DNA from: Pseudoroseicyclus tamaricis
GTDB lineage: Bacteria > Pseudomonadota > Alphaproteobacteria > Rhodobacterales > Rhodobacteraceae
Assembly (NCBI RefSeq): GCF_012070395.1
Contig: NZ_JAAFYS010000002.1
Coordinates: 62,001-126,000, forward strand
Direction: 5' to 3'
DNA length: 64,000 nucleotides
A program made the position numbers and the translations under genes. Each line of letters begins with the position of its first letter. The stretch's first letter is position 1. This document shows, in pieces, positions 1-11,389 of the stretch. The notes below the pieces were generated by a model that saw only the letters and a program-made list of their open reading frames with translations, had not been told where the DNA came from and made no database searches.

Positions 1-106
1 AGGGCAGCGTCATCCGGATGATCCAGGCCACCGTTCCGACGGTGGCCACCCCGACCAGCCAGAGCCCGACGAACCACGCGACCCGCTTCGGCCAGCCACG
101 CTTCAC
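1..106 (-). CDS. DUF2474-type small membrane protein (bd oxidase accessory), partial
   Basis: A short reading frame starts with GTG at 104-106 and runs off the left window edge after about 35 residues. The visible protein has a basic N-terminus (VKRGWPKR) followed by one hydrophobic helix (WFVGLWLVGVATVGTVAW), which is the pattern of the DUF2474 peptides found behind cioAB/cydAB operons. It begins 26 bases after the cydB stop on the same strand, with a G-rich stretch upstream as a possible ribosome site. By position and shape it is inferred to be a CydX-like third subunit of the quinol oxidase in the inner membrane. The C-terminus is not visible, so its length is unknown. Confidence 0.7.
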   Translation of the reverse strand, partial: MKRGWPKRVAWFVGLWLVGVATVGTVAWIIRMTLP

Positions 107-131
107 GGGCGGCCCCCCGGAAGGGCGGGGC

Positions 132-1163
132 TCAATGGTAGCCCGCCTCGGGATCGACCTTGCCGCGGAAGACCCAGTAGGCATAGGCGGTGTAGGCGAG
201 GATGATCGGGATCAGCACCGAGGCGCCGATCAGCATGAAGACCTGGCTGTTGCGCGGCGCCGCCGCCTCCCAGATCGTCACCTCCGTCGGCACGATGTAG
301 GGATACATCGACACGCCCAGCCCCCCGAAGCCGAGGATGAAGAGCCCCAGCGCGAGCAGGAAGGGGATCACGTCGCGCCCTTTTCCGCGGAGGGACGCCC
401 CCAGCGCAGCGCCGAGCGCGAGGACGGCGACAGCCACCGCGACGGCGAGGCCGGTGCCCCAGCCGCCGAACCAGCGCAGGTAGTAGCCCTCCTGCAGGAA
501 CGGCGTCCAGATGCTGACGATGCCGATGAAGATCACCGTGCCGACCATCAGCACCAGCGCCTTGCGGCGCATTCGCGCCTGCAGGTCGCCGGTCGTCTTC
601 GCGACCAGCCAGCAGGCGCCGAGCAGCATGTAGCCGACCATCACCGCCACCCCGACGAGCAGCGAGAAGGGGGTCAGCCAGTCCCACCAGCCGCCGGCAT
701 ATTGGCGGGCGGCCTCGTCGATGTTGATGCCCTGCAGCAGGCCCCCCAGCGTCACGCCCTGCGCCAGCGCGGCGAGGGCGGAGCCGAGGATGAAGGCCCA
801 GTCCCACAGCCAGCGGCGGCGGCCGGAGCGCCAGCGAAACTCGAACGCCACGCCGCGAAAGACGAGCGCCAGCAGCATGGCGATGATCGGTGCATAGAGT
901 GCCGGCAGGATCAGCGCGTAGGCCAGCGGAAAGGCCGCCAGCAGCCCGCCGCCGCCGAGCACGAGCCACGTCTCGTTGCCGTCCCAGATGGGGGCGACGG
1001 AGTTCATCATCACGTCGCGGTCCCGCCGGTTCCGCTCGGTGGCGAAGAGCATGCCGAGGCCGAGGTCGAACCCGTCGAGGATGACGTAGACGAGCACCGC
1101 GAAGGCGATGACGAAGGCCCAGATGATCGTCAGATCGAAGGAGATCCCCTCAACGAGCGGCAT
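132..1163 (-). CDS. cydB: Cytochrome bd-type quinol oxidase subunit II
   Basis: A 343-residue polytopic membrane protein and the second core subunit of the bd quinol oxidase, which pairs with CydA and reduces O2 with electrons from quinol. The N-terminus (MPLVEGISFDL, then an aromatic/aliphatic helix with YVILDGFDLG) and the GNETWLVLGGGGLLAAFP segment are hallmark CydB motifs. The ATG at 1161-1163 was chosen because it gives the family's usual N-terminus; an open frame continues upstream but encodes arginine-rich shadow sequence. It overlaps the end of cydA by 14 bases, implying translational coupling. The paralogue type (CydB or CioB) is best judged from subunit I, which looks CIO-like. Confidence 0.93.
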   Translation of the reverse strand: MPLVEGISFDLTIIWAFVIAFAVLVYVILDGFDLGLGMLFATERNRRDRDVMMNSVAPIWDGNETWLVLGGGGLLAAFPLAYALILPALYAPIIAMLLALVFRGVAFEFRWRSGRRRWLWDWAFILGSALAALAQGVTLGGLLQGINIDEAARQYAGGWWDWLTPFSLLVGVAVMVGYMLLGACWLVAKTTGDLQARMRRKALVLMVGTVIFIGIVSIWTPFLQEGYYLRWFGGWGTGLAVAVAVAVLALGAALGASLRGKGRDVIPFLLALGLFILGFGGLGVSMYPYIVPTEVTIWEAAAPRNSQVFMLIGASVLIPIILAYTAYAYWVFRGKVDPEAGYH

Positions 1164-2601
1164 TGGGTGCCCCTTTCTTGATCCGCTCCGCCTCGCCCGG
1201 CGCGGGCGTGATGCCGGCAGCCCGGTAGGGCCCTTCCACCGCATCCTTGAGGCGGGATTCGCCCAGATCCGGTGTGTGGTGCATGAGGCGGAGGATATAG
1301 ACCGTCCCCGCCCCGAAGACGGCGAAGTAGATCACCACGAAGGCGACGAGGGAGGTGCCGACCGCCGGCGCATCCAGAGGCGCGGCGCTCTCGGCCGTGC
1401 GAAGCATGCCGTAGACGGTGTAGGGCTGGCGCCCGACCTCTGTGGTGATCCACCCCGCGAGCACGGCGATGAGGCCGGAGGGGCCCATCAGCGTCGCCGC
1501 CCGGTGCAGCCAGGGCGAGTCGTAGAGCCGGCCGCGGAAGCGCGCGATCAGCGACCACAGCCCCAACCCCAGCATGGCGAAGCCGATGGCCACCATGATG
1601 CGGAAGGACCAGAAGACGATGCCGACCGGCGGCTGCTCGTCATCGGGCACCGTGTCGAGCCCGTCGAGCGGCGCATCGAGGCTGTGCTTGAGGATCAGCG
1701 AGGAAAGCTTGGGGATGCCGATGGCGTAGTCGAGCGTCTGCGTCTCGTCATTGGGGATGCCGAAGAGGTAGAGCGGCGCGCCGTCGGGGTGGCTCTCGTA
1801 ATGCCCCTCCATCGCCATCACCTTGGCGGGCTGATGCTCCAGCGTGTTCAGCCCGTGCTGGTCGCCGAGGAAGATCTGCACGGGCGCCACGATCGTCGCC
1901 ATCCACATGGCCATGGAGAACATCGTTCGCGTTGCCGCCGTCGCCGGCCGGTTTTTGCGGCGGTGGCCGAGGAGGTGCGCCGCCGCAACGCCGCCGACGA
2001 TGAAGGCGGTGGTCAGGTAGGCGGCGGTGACGGTGTGGGCGAGCCGGTAGGGGAAGGAGGGGTTGAAGATCACCTCCCAGAAGTTGGTCGGCAGGAACTG
2101 CCCCGTCTCCGCGTCGATCTCGAACCCCGCCGGCGTGTGCATCCACGAGTTGACGGAGATGATCCAGAAGGCGCTCATCACCGTGCCCACCGCGACAGCC
2201 AGGCAGGCGGCCATGTGCAGGCCGGGGCCCACCCTGTCACGCCCGAAGAGCATGATGCCGAGGAAGCCGGCCTCGAGGAAGAAGGCGCTGAGCACCTCGT
2301 AGGCCATCGGCGCGCCGATCACCGGGCCGGCCTTGTCGGAGAAGACGGACCAGTTGGTGCCGAACTGATAGGACATCACGATGCCCGAGACGACGCCCAT
2401 GGCGAAGGCCAGCGCGAAGATCTTCACCCAGTAGCGGAAGAGCGCGAGGTACTTTTCTTCCTTCGTCCACAGCCAGAGGCCGTTGAGGACGGCGAGGTAG
2501 CTCGCGAGGCCGATGGTGAAGGCGGGGAAGAGGAAGTGGAAGCTCACCGTGAAGGCGAACTGGATCCGCGCGAGGAGAACAGCGTCGAATGACCCGAGCA
2601 T
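1150..2601 (-). CDS. cydA: Cytochrome bd-type (CIO-like) quinol oxidase subunit I
   Basis: A 483-residue heme-bearing subunit of a terminal quinol:O2 oxidase in the inner membrane. Visible family features are the N-terminal helix with the axial histidine (SFHFLFPAFTIG), the FFLEAGFLGIMLFG segment, the second heme histidine region (YRLAHTVTAAYLTTAF) and the GRQPYTVYGMLRTAES motif. The last motif is typical of the short-Q-loop cyanide-insensitive branch (CioA). The protein is shorter than E. coli CydA (about 520), consistent with a short Q-loop. The ATG at 2599-2601 has GGGAG upstream. It is the first gene of the cydA-cydB-DUF2474 operon. No FNR-type TTGAT-N4-ATCAA site is visible upstream. Confidence 0.93.
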   Translation of the reverse strand: MLGSFDAVLLARIQFAFTVSFHFLFPAFTIGLASYLAVLNGLWLWTKEEKYLALFRYWVKIFALAFAMGVVSGIVMSYQFGTNWSVFSDKAGPVIGAPMAYEVLSAFFLEAGFLGIMLFGRDRVGPGLHMAACLAVAVGTVMSAFWIISVNSWMHTPAGFEIDAETGQFLPTNFWEVIFNPSFPYRLAHTVTAAYLTTAFIVGGVAAAHLLGHRRKNRPATAATRTMFSMAMWMATIVAPVQIFLGDQHGLNTLEHQPAKVMAMEGHYESHPDGAPLYLFGIPNDETQTLDYAIGIPKLSSLILKHSLDAPLDGLDTVPDDEQPPVGIVFWSFRIMVAIGFAMLGLGLWSLIARFRGRLYDSPWLHRAATLMGPSGLIAVLAGWITTEVGRQPYTVYGMLRTAESAAPLDAPAVGTSLVAFVVIYFAVFGAGTVYILRLMHHTPDLGESRLKDAVEGPYRAAGITPAPGEAERIKKGAPNAAR

Positions 2602-2921
2602 TGGTCGCTCCCGGAATTCGCCCGGCCAGCAAGGCCCGCAGGCGTTGTAAAAGTCGCTAGCATGTCCGCCGGGGGAAGAAAACCGCTCCTCCCGCAGCAC
2701 CCGGTCACGCCCGGTCACAGGGGTGCGCACGGGGGGCGCTCACGGGGGCGGGTTCGGCGCGCCCGGCGGGCGCCGCCGCCCGCTTATGCGGCCCGTCGCC
2801 GGGCCGGCCGCGTTAAACCGTCGCGATTGGCTCAAGTGCGCTTGACTTCACCCTGTGCAGGCGCGAGGCCATCCGCGATGGCCGGAGCTCCCGGCCTTTT
2901 CTGATTTTCCGGAGCGCAGTC
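2602..2921. other. Divergent intergenic region between cydA and the DHA2 exporter
   Basis: 320 bases with no convincing gene. They hold the promoters for cydA (-) and the exporter (+). A direct repeat CCCGGTCAC occurs twice, 10 bases apart, near 2699-2719. A TTGACT hexamer at about 2843 could be a -35 element for the exporter. The rest is GC-rich and low in complexity. Confidence 0.5.
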
Positions 2922-4397
2922 ATGACATCCGCAGCTACCAATCCCCCGTCCGCCGCCCCGGTGGAGGACCTGAGCGGCCGCAACCGGTTGGTCATCACCC
3001 TGCTGCTCGTCTCCACCTTCACGGTGATCCTCAACGAGACGATCATGTCCGTGGCGCTGCCGCGAATGATGGACTCGCTCAATGTCACCGCCAGCGCGGC
3101 GCAGTGGCTGACGACGGCGTTCCTGCTGACGATGGCGGTCGTGATCCCGATCACCGGCTTCCTGCTGCAGCGCTTCCACACGCGGCAGGTTTTCCTCTCG
3201 GCGATGAGCTTCTTCAGCCTCGGCACGCTGGTCTGCGCGCTGGCCGGCGGCCTGCCGATGCTGATCGTCGGGCGTGTCGTGCAGGCGGTGGGGACGGCGA
3301 TGATGCTGCCGCTGCTGATGACCACGGTGATGAACCTCGTCCCGCCGGAGAGCCGCGGCAAGACGATGGGCAACATCTCCATCGTCATCTCCGTCGCGCC
3401 GGCCATCGGGCCGACGATTTCCGGCCTCATCCTCAACTACCTGCACTGGCGCTGGATGTTCTGGCTGGTGCTGCCCATTGGCCTCTTCGCGCTGGTGCTG
3501 GGCTACATGCGCCTGCTCAACGTGACGGAGCCGCGCAAGGCGCCGCTCGACATCCTCTCCGTGATCCTCTCCGCCATCGGCTTCGGCGGGCTGGTCTATG
3601 GCCTCTCCACCATCGGGGAGGGCGCCGGCGCCCGCGAGGCGGCGATGCCCGTGTGGCTGCCGCTGGCCGTCGGCGCGGTGGTGCTGGCGGTGTTCATCTG
3701 GCGGCAGCTGACGCTGGGGCCGAAGGGGCGGGCGCTCCTCGACCTGCGCACCTTCAAGGTGCGGGTCTTCACCGTCTCCGTCATCATGATGGCGCTGGCG
3801 ATGATGTCGCTCTTCGGGATGATCATCCTCTTGCCGATCTACATGCAGAACGTCCTCGGCCTCGCGCCGCTGACCTCGGGCCTGCTGCTCCTGCCCGGCG
3901 GCCTGATCATGGGCCTGCTGGCGCCCATCGTCGGGCGGCTCTTCGACCGGATCGGGGCGCGCAAGCTGGTGGTGCCGGGGGCGATCATCGTCTCCTGCGC
4001 GCTGTGGCTCATGTCCACCTTCGGGATCGAGACGCCGATCGCCGTTGTCCTCGGCGGCCACGTCATCCTCTCCGTGGGGCTGGCGCTGCTCTTCACGCCG
4101 CTCTTCACCTCGTCGCTCGGCTCGCTACCGGCGGAGTTCTACTCGCACGGCTCGGCGGTGATCGGCACGGCGCAGCAGGTCTCGGGCGCGGCAGGCATCG
4201 CGCTCTTCGTCTCCGTCATGGCGGTGCGGGCGCAGGGCGAGATGCTGGCGGGGACGGATCAGCTGGCGGCCACGGCGACGGGCCTCTCCGCCGGCTTCAC
4301 CACCGCGGCGCTCATCTCCCTCGGCCTGATCGCGGCGAGCTTCTTCGTGCGCCGCCCGCCGGACATGGGCGGCCCGCCGGCCCACGCGCCCCACTGA
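2922..4397 (+). CDS. DHA2-family (EmrB/QacA-like) MFS multidrug exporter
   Basis: A 491-residue inner-membrane proton-driven drug exporter with about 14 hydrophobic segments, the size and helix count of the DHA2 family. Recognisable motifs are the first helix with FTVILNETIMSVALP, the motif-A region GFLLQRFHTRQVF, and the motif-C-like VISVAPAIGPTISGLIL, which marks antiporters. It has no adjacent membrane-fusion partner, so it probably moves substrates across the inner membrane alone. The ATG at 2922 follows GGAGCGCAGTC. It is monocistronic, being followed by a strong terminator. The substrate cannot be told from sequence. Confidence 0.88.
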   Translation: MTSAATNPPSAAPVEDLSGRNRLVITLLLVSTFTVILNETIMSVALPRMMDSLNVTASAAQWLTTAFLLTMAVVIPITGFLLQRFHTRQVFLSAMSFFSLGTLVCALAGGLPMLIVGRVVQAVGTAMMLPLLMTTVMNLVPPESRGKTMGNISIVISVAPAIGPTISGLILNYLHWRWMFWLVLPIGLFALVLGYMRLLNVTEPRKAPLDILSVILSAIGFGGLVYGLSTIGEGAGAREAAMPVWLPLAVGAVVLAVFIWRQLTLGPKGRALLDLRTFKVRVFTVSVIMMALAMMSLFGMIILLPIYMQNVLGLAPLTSGLLLLPGGLIMGLLAPIVGRLFDRIGARKLVVPGAIIVSCALWLMSTFGIETPIAVVLGGHVILSVGLALLFTPLFTSSLGSLPAEFYSHGSAVIGTAQQVSGAAGIALFVSVMAVRAQGEMLAGTDQLAATATGLSAGFTTAALISLGLIAASFFVRRPPDMGGPPAHAPH

Positions 4398-4421
4398 CGG
4401 TGGCCTGAGGCTGCTGAAAAC

Positions 4422-4454
4422 AACGCCCCCGCAGGGACCTGCGGGGGCGTTTTC
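4422..4454 (+). terminator. Rho-independent terminator after the DHA2 exporter
   Basis: A perfect 13-bp stem (arms 4422-4434 and 4439-4451, AACGCCCCCGCAG and its complement) with a 4-base GGAC loop runs straight into TTTTC. Its inverted form also has a short A/T edge, so it may terminate the convergent tpm transcript as well. Confidence 0.9.
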
Positions 4455-4477
4455 ATGTCTGGCGCATGGGGGAGGCC

Positions 4478-5116
4478 TCAGCGCGGCACGAGGAGCGTTG
4501 CGATCTCCTCGCCGGAGCAGCGCTGCGCCAGCGATCCCTCGATGGCGCGGCGGGAGAGGATCTCCGGGCGGTAGGCCTCGCCATAGAGCCGCTCGACCTC
4601 GCCGGGAGGGACAGCGAAGGGCGGGCCGTCCATCGTCTCCTGGTCATAGTCGAAGGTGATGAGGAGCTGCCTTGCGCGCCCGGTCACCTCGGCGAGATGG
4701 GGCGCATATCGCTGCCGCATCGGAGGGGGGAGGGCGACGAGGGCGGCGCGGTCATAGACGGCGGCCACCGGGCCGAGCATCTCGCGCGTCACCGCGAAGA
4801 CGTCGCCGACGAAGATCGTCAGGCGGTCCGCCGCGTAACGGGTGAGGGGGCCGGCGGCCTCCACCTCGGGCGTCAGGCCGAGCCGGTCGAAGACGGCCCC
4901 CGCGGCGCTCTCGTTCAGCTCGATGCCGGTGACGAGAACGCCGCGGTCGCAGAGCCAGTCCAGATCGACGGCCTTGCCGCAGAGGGGCACGACCACCCGG
5001 TCGCCCGCCGCGAGGCCGAGGCTGCCCACATGCTCCTCGAGCAGCGCGTTCGGCCGCCCCTCGTGAAAGCCGATCTTGTTCTCGCGCCAGCGCGATTGCC
5101 AGAAGTCCTGTTCCAC
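4478..5116 (-). CDS. tpm: Thiopurine S-methyltransferase family protein
   Basis: A 212-residue cytoplasmic SAM-dependent methyltransferase of the TPMT family, which S-methylates thiopurines and, in bacteria, also oxidised selenium or tellurium compounds. The N-terminus (EQDFWQSRWRENKIGFHEG) and the SAM motif VVVPLCGKAVDLDWL match bacterial TPMTs closely, as does YDRAALVALPPPMRQRY. The start is GTG at 5114-5116; no ATG exists nearby that would preserve the EQDFW opening. It is convergent with the DHA2 exporter and downstream of katG on the same strand, with a terminator between. The physiological substrate is unknown. Confidence 0.9.
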   Translation of the reverse strand: MEQDFWQSRWRENKIGFHEGRPNALLEEHVGSLGLAAGDRVVVPLCGKAVDLDWLCDRGVLVTGIELNESAAGAVFDRLGLTPEVEAAGPLTRYAADRLTIFVGDVFAVTREMLGPVAAVYDRAALVALPPPMRQRYAPHLAEVTGRARQLLITFDYDQETMDGPPFAVPPGEVERLYGEAYRPEILSRRAIEGSLAQRCSGEEIATLLVPR

Positions 5117-5203
5117 CCGACCACTCCTTCGCCTGATGCCCCTCAGCCTAGCGGGGAACGGCAGCGACGTCCAAGACAGCCGGCTCGGGCGGGGCAGGGC
5201 GCA

Positions 5204-5238
5204 AAGGAAAGGGCCGCCCCCCGCGAGAGGGACGGCCC
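5204..5238 (-). terminator. Terminator downstream of katG
   Basis: On the minus strand a 10-bp stem (GGGCCGTCCC with GGGGCGGCCC, one G-T wobble; arms 5229-5238 and 5211-5220) and an 8-base loop precede TTTCCTT. It lies 28 bases past the katG stop and separates katG from tpm. Confidence 0.8.
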
Positions 5239-5265
5239 GATCATTGTCGCAACCCGGGAAAGGCC

Positions 5266-7633
<2,368 letters not shown>

Positions 7634-7651
7634 GCCCGCCACCCCTCCCTG

Positions 7652-7698
7652 TCTTTGATCCCAAAAATCCCGGGGGCTCCGGGGGGCTGGCCCCCCGG
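7652..7698 (-). repeat. Dispersed GC-hairpin repeat, copy 1
   Basis: Read on the minus strand this is a GGGGGGCCAGCCCCCC hairpin, then GGAGCCCCCGGGATTTTTGGG and ATCAAAGA. It matches the other dispersed copies here (13051, 13256, 30001, 55398, 61016). It sits 29 bases past the dnaE2 stop in the orientation expected of a terminator (stem followed by ATTTTT). Confidence 0.8.
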
Positions 7699-7726
7699 TC
7701 CCGCACTCTCAACTCGCGCCTCCCCC

Positions 7727-10700
7727 TCAATGAAAGTCCCGGCTCTTGGGAAACATCCGCGCCTCCCGCGGATGCCCCGCCCGCGGTGCATCGAGGCTGG
7801 AGCGGCGTGAGCCCTGCACCGGCTTGGTCACCGCGTCGGCATGGGCCAGCGGCGGGGCGAGGCCTTCGGGCCCGAGGCGCAGGAGGGCGTCCGTCCGGTC
7901 CTCCACCCGCTCCACGACGAGGTGGATGATCTCCACGTCCCGCTGCACCCGGCCATGGACGACCATCAGGCGCGACTGCATCACCTCCTTGCGGTAGGTG
8001 GCGAAGACCTTCTCCCAGATGACAAGGTTCGCCGTGCCGTGCTCGTCCTCCAGCGTCACGAAGCACACGCCCTTCGCCGTCCCCGGCCGTTGCCGCAGCA
8101 GCACCAGCCCCGCCAGCTTCAGCCGCTGGCCGGGGCGGGCGCGGGAGAGATCCTCCGACGACAGGTAGCCCTGGGCGGCGAGGCTCTTGCGCAGGAAGCT
8201 CATCGGGTGGGCCTTCAGGGAGAGGCGCAGCGTCTGGTAATCGGCCACCACCGCCTCGCAGAGCGGCATCTGCGGCAGGGCGACGGGGCGCTCGGGCCCC
8301 TCATCCATCCCCGGCTGGAAGAGGGGGAGGTCGGGCGCCTCCTTGAGGCCTCGTGCCTCCCAGAGCGCCTGCCGCCGGTCGATGAAGAGCGAGCGCATCG
8401 CATCCGCCTCCGCCAGCCGGCGGATCAGGGCCGGCTTGCAGCGCCCGCGCGTCTGCAGTTCGGCCACGCTCTCGAAGGGGCGGTCGCGTCCCTCCAGCAT
8501 GCGAAGCGCCGCCTCGCGGTTCAGCCCGCCGATCTGCCGGAGGCCAAGGCGGACGGCGAAGCCGGTGCCCGCCGGCTCCAGCGTGGTGTCCCATTCGGAG
8601 AAGTTCACATCCGCCGGCCGCACCTCTACCCCGTGGTCGCGCATGTCGCGCACGATCTGCGCGGGGGCGTAGAAGCCCATGGGCTGGGAGTTGAGGAGCG
8701 CCGCGCCGAAGATGCCCGGGTAATGGCATTTCAGCCAGGCGGAGACATAGACGAGCAGCGCGAAGCTCGCCGCGTGGCTCTCCGGGAAGCCGTATTCCCC
8801 GAAGCCCTTGATCTGGTCGAAGCAGCGGCGCGCGAATTCCTCCTCGTAGCCGCGCCTCACCATGCGCGTGACCATCTTGTCCTCCAGCAGGCCGATGGTG
8901 CCGGCGGAGCGGAAGGTGGCCATGGCCTTGCGCAATTCGTTGGCCTCGGCGGGGGAGAATTCCGCCGCCTCGATGGCGATCTTCATCGCCTGCTCCTGGA
9001 AGATCGGCACGCCGAGCGTGCGGGCGAGGATGCTCTTCAGCTCCGCCGGGTCATGCGGGGCGCCGGGGGCGGGATAGATCACCTCCTCCTCGCCGGAGCG
9101 GCGGCGAAGGTAGGGGTGCACCATGTCGCCCTGGATCGGGCCGGGGCGGACGATGGCGACCTCGATGACGAGATCGTAGAAGGTGCGGGGCCTGAGGCGC
9201 GGCAGCATGTTCATCTGGGCCCGGCTCTCCACCTGGAAGACGCCGATGGAATCCCCCTTCGTCAGCATGTTGTAGACGCGCGCATCCTCCTGCGGGACGT
9301 TTGCCAGCGTCCAGTGCTCGCCGTGATGGGCGGCGATCAGGTCGAAGGCCTTGCGGATGCAGGTGAGCATGCCGAGTGCGAGGATATCCACCTTCAGGAT
9401 GCCGAGCGCGTCGATATCGTCCTTGTCCCACTCGATGAAGCTGCGGTCGGCCATGGCGCCGTTGCCGATGGGCACCGTCTCGGTCAGCGCCCGCTCCGTC
9501 AGGATGAAGCCACCCACGTGCTGGGAGAGGTGCCGCGGCATGCCGATGAGCTGCTCGGCGAGGATCAGCGTCTTGCGCAGCAGCGGGTCGGCCACGTCGA
9601 CCCCCGCCTCCTCCGCCTTCGCCTCGCCGACGGAGCGCCCGTAGGAGCCCCAGACGGTCTTGGCGAGCGCGCCGGTGATGTCCTCGGAGAGGCCCATGAC
9701 CTTGCCCACCTCGCGGATGGCGGAGCGGGGGCGGTAATGGATGACGGTCGCGCAGAGCCCGGCCCGCTCGCGCCCGTACTTGGCATAGATGTGCTGGATC
9801 ACCTCCTCCCGGCGCTCATGCTCGAAATCGACGTCGATGTCGGGCGGCTCCTTGCGCTCCTCCGAGATGAAGCGCTCGAAGAGCAGCTGGTGCTGCGCGG
9901 GGTCGACCGAGGTGATGCCGAGCACGTAGCAGACGGCGGAGTTCGCCGCCGAGCCGCGCCCCTGGCAGAGGATCGGCGGCGTCGCCTCATGCCTCGCGAA
10001 GCGGATGATGTCGTGGATGGTCAGGAAATAGCGGGCGATGTCGAGCTTCTCGATCATCGCCAGTTCCTTGGCGAGGGTGGCGCGTGTGCTCTCCGGCACG
10101 CCCTCGGGGTAGCGGGTCGCGGCGCCCTGCCAGGTGAGCTGTTCGAGATACGCCTGCGGCGACATCTCCTGAGGGATCACCTCGCGCGGGTATTCGTAGG
10201 CCAGCTCCTCCAGCGAGAAGGTGATCTGGTCGAGGATATCCCGCGCCGCCCGGATCGCCTCGGGATACTCGCCGAAGAGGCGGATCATCTCCCTGGGGGA
10301 CTTCAGGTGCCGCTCGCCATTGGGCTCGAGGAGGTAGCCGGCGCGGGCGATGGTGGTCTTCTCTCGAATGCAGGTCATCACGTCCTGCAGGGGCCGCCGG
10401 GCGGGCGTGTGGTAGAGCACATCGTTGGTGGCGACGAGGCGCAGGCCGTGCTGCTTTGCCAGCCCGTCCAGCGTGATCAGCCGCGCCCGGTCATCCCCCC
10501 GGTAGCGGCAGGCGGCGGCGACGTGGCTGAGCGCGGTCAGGTGGCGCCTCGCCTCCGCCAGCCGCTCGGCGAAGCGGGCGAGGTCATCGCCCGGCAGCGC
10601 GATGAGAATCAGCCCCTCCTGGTGGCGGGAGAGGTCCTTCAGGGTGATGTCGCACTCGCCCTTCTGCTGCCACTTGCCCTCGACGTCATGCATCTTGCCC

Positions 10701-11047
10701 TTGGAGAGCAGGCGCGACAGGCGGCCATAGGCCTCCCTGTCCCTCGGGTAGGCGAGGAACTCGTCGCCGGAGACGAGCTTCAGCCGGCAGCCGATGACGG
10801 GCCGCAGGCCGGCGGCTTTTGCGGCGCTGTGGATGCGCACGACGCCGGCCAGCGTGTTGAGATCGGCGATGCCGATGGCGTCGTAGCCGAAGGCATGGGC
10901 GGTCGCGACGAGCTCCGTCGCCTCCGACGCGCCGCGCAGGAAGGAGAAGGCGCTCGCCAGCCCCAGCTCGACGAAGGGCGCCGGCGGGTTCGGCGCATAG
11001 CCGGTCGGGTCGAGCCGCTTGGGCGGGATCTTGTCGCTCTCAGGCAT
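7727..11047 (-). CDS. dnaE2: Error-prone DNA polymerase DnaE2
   Basis: A 1,106-residue C-family polymerase that performs SOS-induced translesion synthesis with ImuA and ImuB. It has an N-terminal PHP-like domain (FVELGLASAFSFLRGAS), the polymerase core with acidic motif PPDIDVDFEHERR at about residue 400, the GFGEYGFPESHAASFALLVY segment and a C-terminal OB-fold (LKLAGLVLLRQRPGTAKG). It lacks the extra C-terminal region of replicative DnaE. The ATG at 11045-11047 has AAGGAG six bases upstream; an ATG 18 bases earlier is less well placed. It is the last gene of the imuA-imuB-dnaE2 cassette, but an unusual 342-base spacer separates it from imuB. Confidence 0.96.
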   Translation of the reverse strand: MPESDKIPPKRLDPTGYAPNPPAPFVELGLASAFSFLRGASEATELVATAHAFGYDAIGIADLNTLAGVVRIHSAAKAAGLRPVIGCRLKLVSGDEFLAYPRDREAYGRLSRLLSKGKMHDVEGKWQQKGECDITLKDLSRHQEGLILIALPGDDLARFAERLAEARRHLTALSHVAAACRYRGDDRARLITLDGLAKQHGLRLVATNDVLYHTPARRPLQDVMTCIREKTTIARAGYLLEPNGERHLKSPREMIRLFGEYPEAIRAARDILDQITFSLEELAYEYPREVIPQEMSPQAYLEQLTWQGAATRYPEGVPESTRATLAKELAMIEKLDIARYFLTIHDIIRFARHEATPPILCQGRGSAANSAVCYVLGITSVDPAQHQLLFERFISEERKEPPDIDVDFEHERREEVIQHIYAKYGRERAGLCATVIHYRPRSAIREVGKVMGLSEDITGALAKTVWGSYGRSVGEAKAEEAGVDVADPLLRKTLILAEQLIGMPRHLSQHVGGFILTERALTETVPIGNGAMADRSFIEWDKDDIDALGILKVDILALGMLTCIRKAFDLIAAHHGEHWTLANVPQEDARVYNMLTKGDSIGVFQVESRAQMNMLPRLRPRTFYDLVIEVAIVRPGPIQGDMVHPYLRRRSGEEEVIYPAPGAPHDPAELKSILARTLGVPIFQEQAMKIAIEAAEFSPAEANELRKAMATFRSAGTIGLLEDKMVTRMVRRGYEEEFARRCFDQIKGFGEYGFPESHAASFALLVYVSAWLKCHYPGIFGAALLNSQPMGFYAPAQIVRDMRDHGVEVRPADVNFSEWDTTLEPAGTGFAVRLGLRQIGGLNREAALRMLEGRDRPFESVAELQTRGRCKPALIRRLAEADAMRSLFIDRRQALWEARGLKEAPDLPLFQPGMDEGPERPVALPQMPLCEAVVADYQTLRLSLKAHPMSFLRKSLAAQGYLSSEDLSRARPGQRLKLAGLVLLRQRPGTAKGVCFVTLEDEHGTANLVIWEKVFATYRKEVMQSRLMVVHGRVQRDVEIIHLVVERVEDRTDALLRLGPEGLAPPLAHADAVTKPVQGSRRSSLDAPRAGHPREARMFPKSRDFH

Positions 11048-11389
11048 GGGGGGCTCCTTGAGCACGCTCGCCCGAGTGGGCGGCCTCCTTGCCGCGTCGT
11101 GCCGTCGTGGATGTCCCCGTCAAAGGGCCGCGCCCGACCCGTGGGTGGGCGTGCGGGGCGCTCGTGCCGAGCGGTTTATCCCCGAAGCATCGGACGACGG
11201 GTGTGCTGCGGACGACATCTCCATGCGCCCGCCCGGGGGGCGGGTCGGGCGCGGCCCGCGCCTGGTCGGCGCGCGCCAGCCGGGTGGCAAGGGTCATGCG
11301 CTGGGGCAGGGGGAGCCGCCACTGGCTGCCCCCCGCAGGCCCGGCTTCAGCCCGGCACTCCCTGTATCCCGGGCACCCCCACACCCCCC
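11048..11389. other. Spacer between imuB and dnaE2 with a long perfect inverted repeat
   Basis: 342 bases with no convincing gene. They contain a perfect 16-bp inverted repeat (arms 11125-11140, GGGCCGCGCCCGACCC, and 11242-11257) enclosing about 100 bases, plus a GC-rich CCGGCTTCAGCC segment near 11340. Weak minus-strand frames here have arginine/proline-rich shadow composition. The region could fold as one large structure on the operon mRNA. Confidence 0.6.
11125..11257. repeat. 16-bp perfect inverted repeat in the imuB-dnaE2 spacer
   Basis: Arms GGGCCGCGCCCGACCC (11125-11140) and its exact complement (11242-11257) are separated by 101 bases. The loop itself contains further GC-rich complementary runs (CCCGCCCGGGGGGC). 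It does not match the dispersed hairpin repeats and has no T-tract. Confidence 0.8.

Noticed and set aside
2602-2921. FNR box upstream of the quinol oxidase operon
   Set aside because: I searched for TTGAT-N4-ATCAA and near variants and saw none.
11040-11300. Small minus-strand protein in the imuB-dnaE2 spacer
   Set aside because: The frame is Arg/Pro/Gly-rich, has no ribosome site and is crossed by a perfect inverted repeat; nothing resembles a known family.
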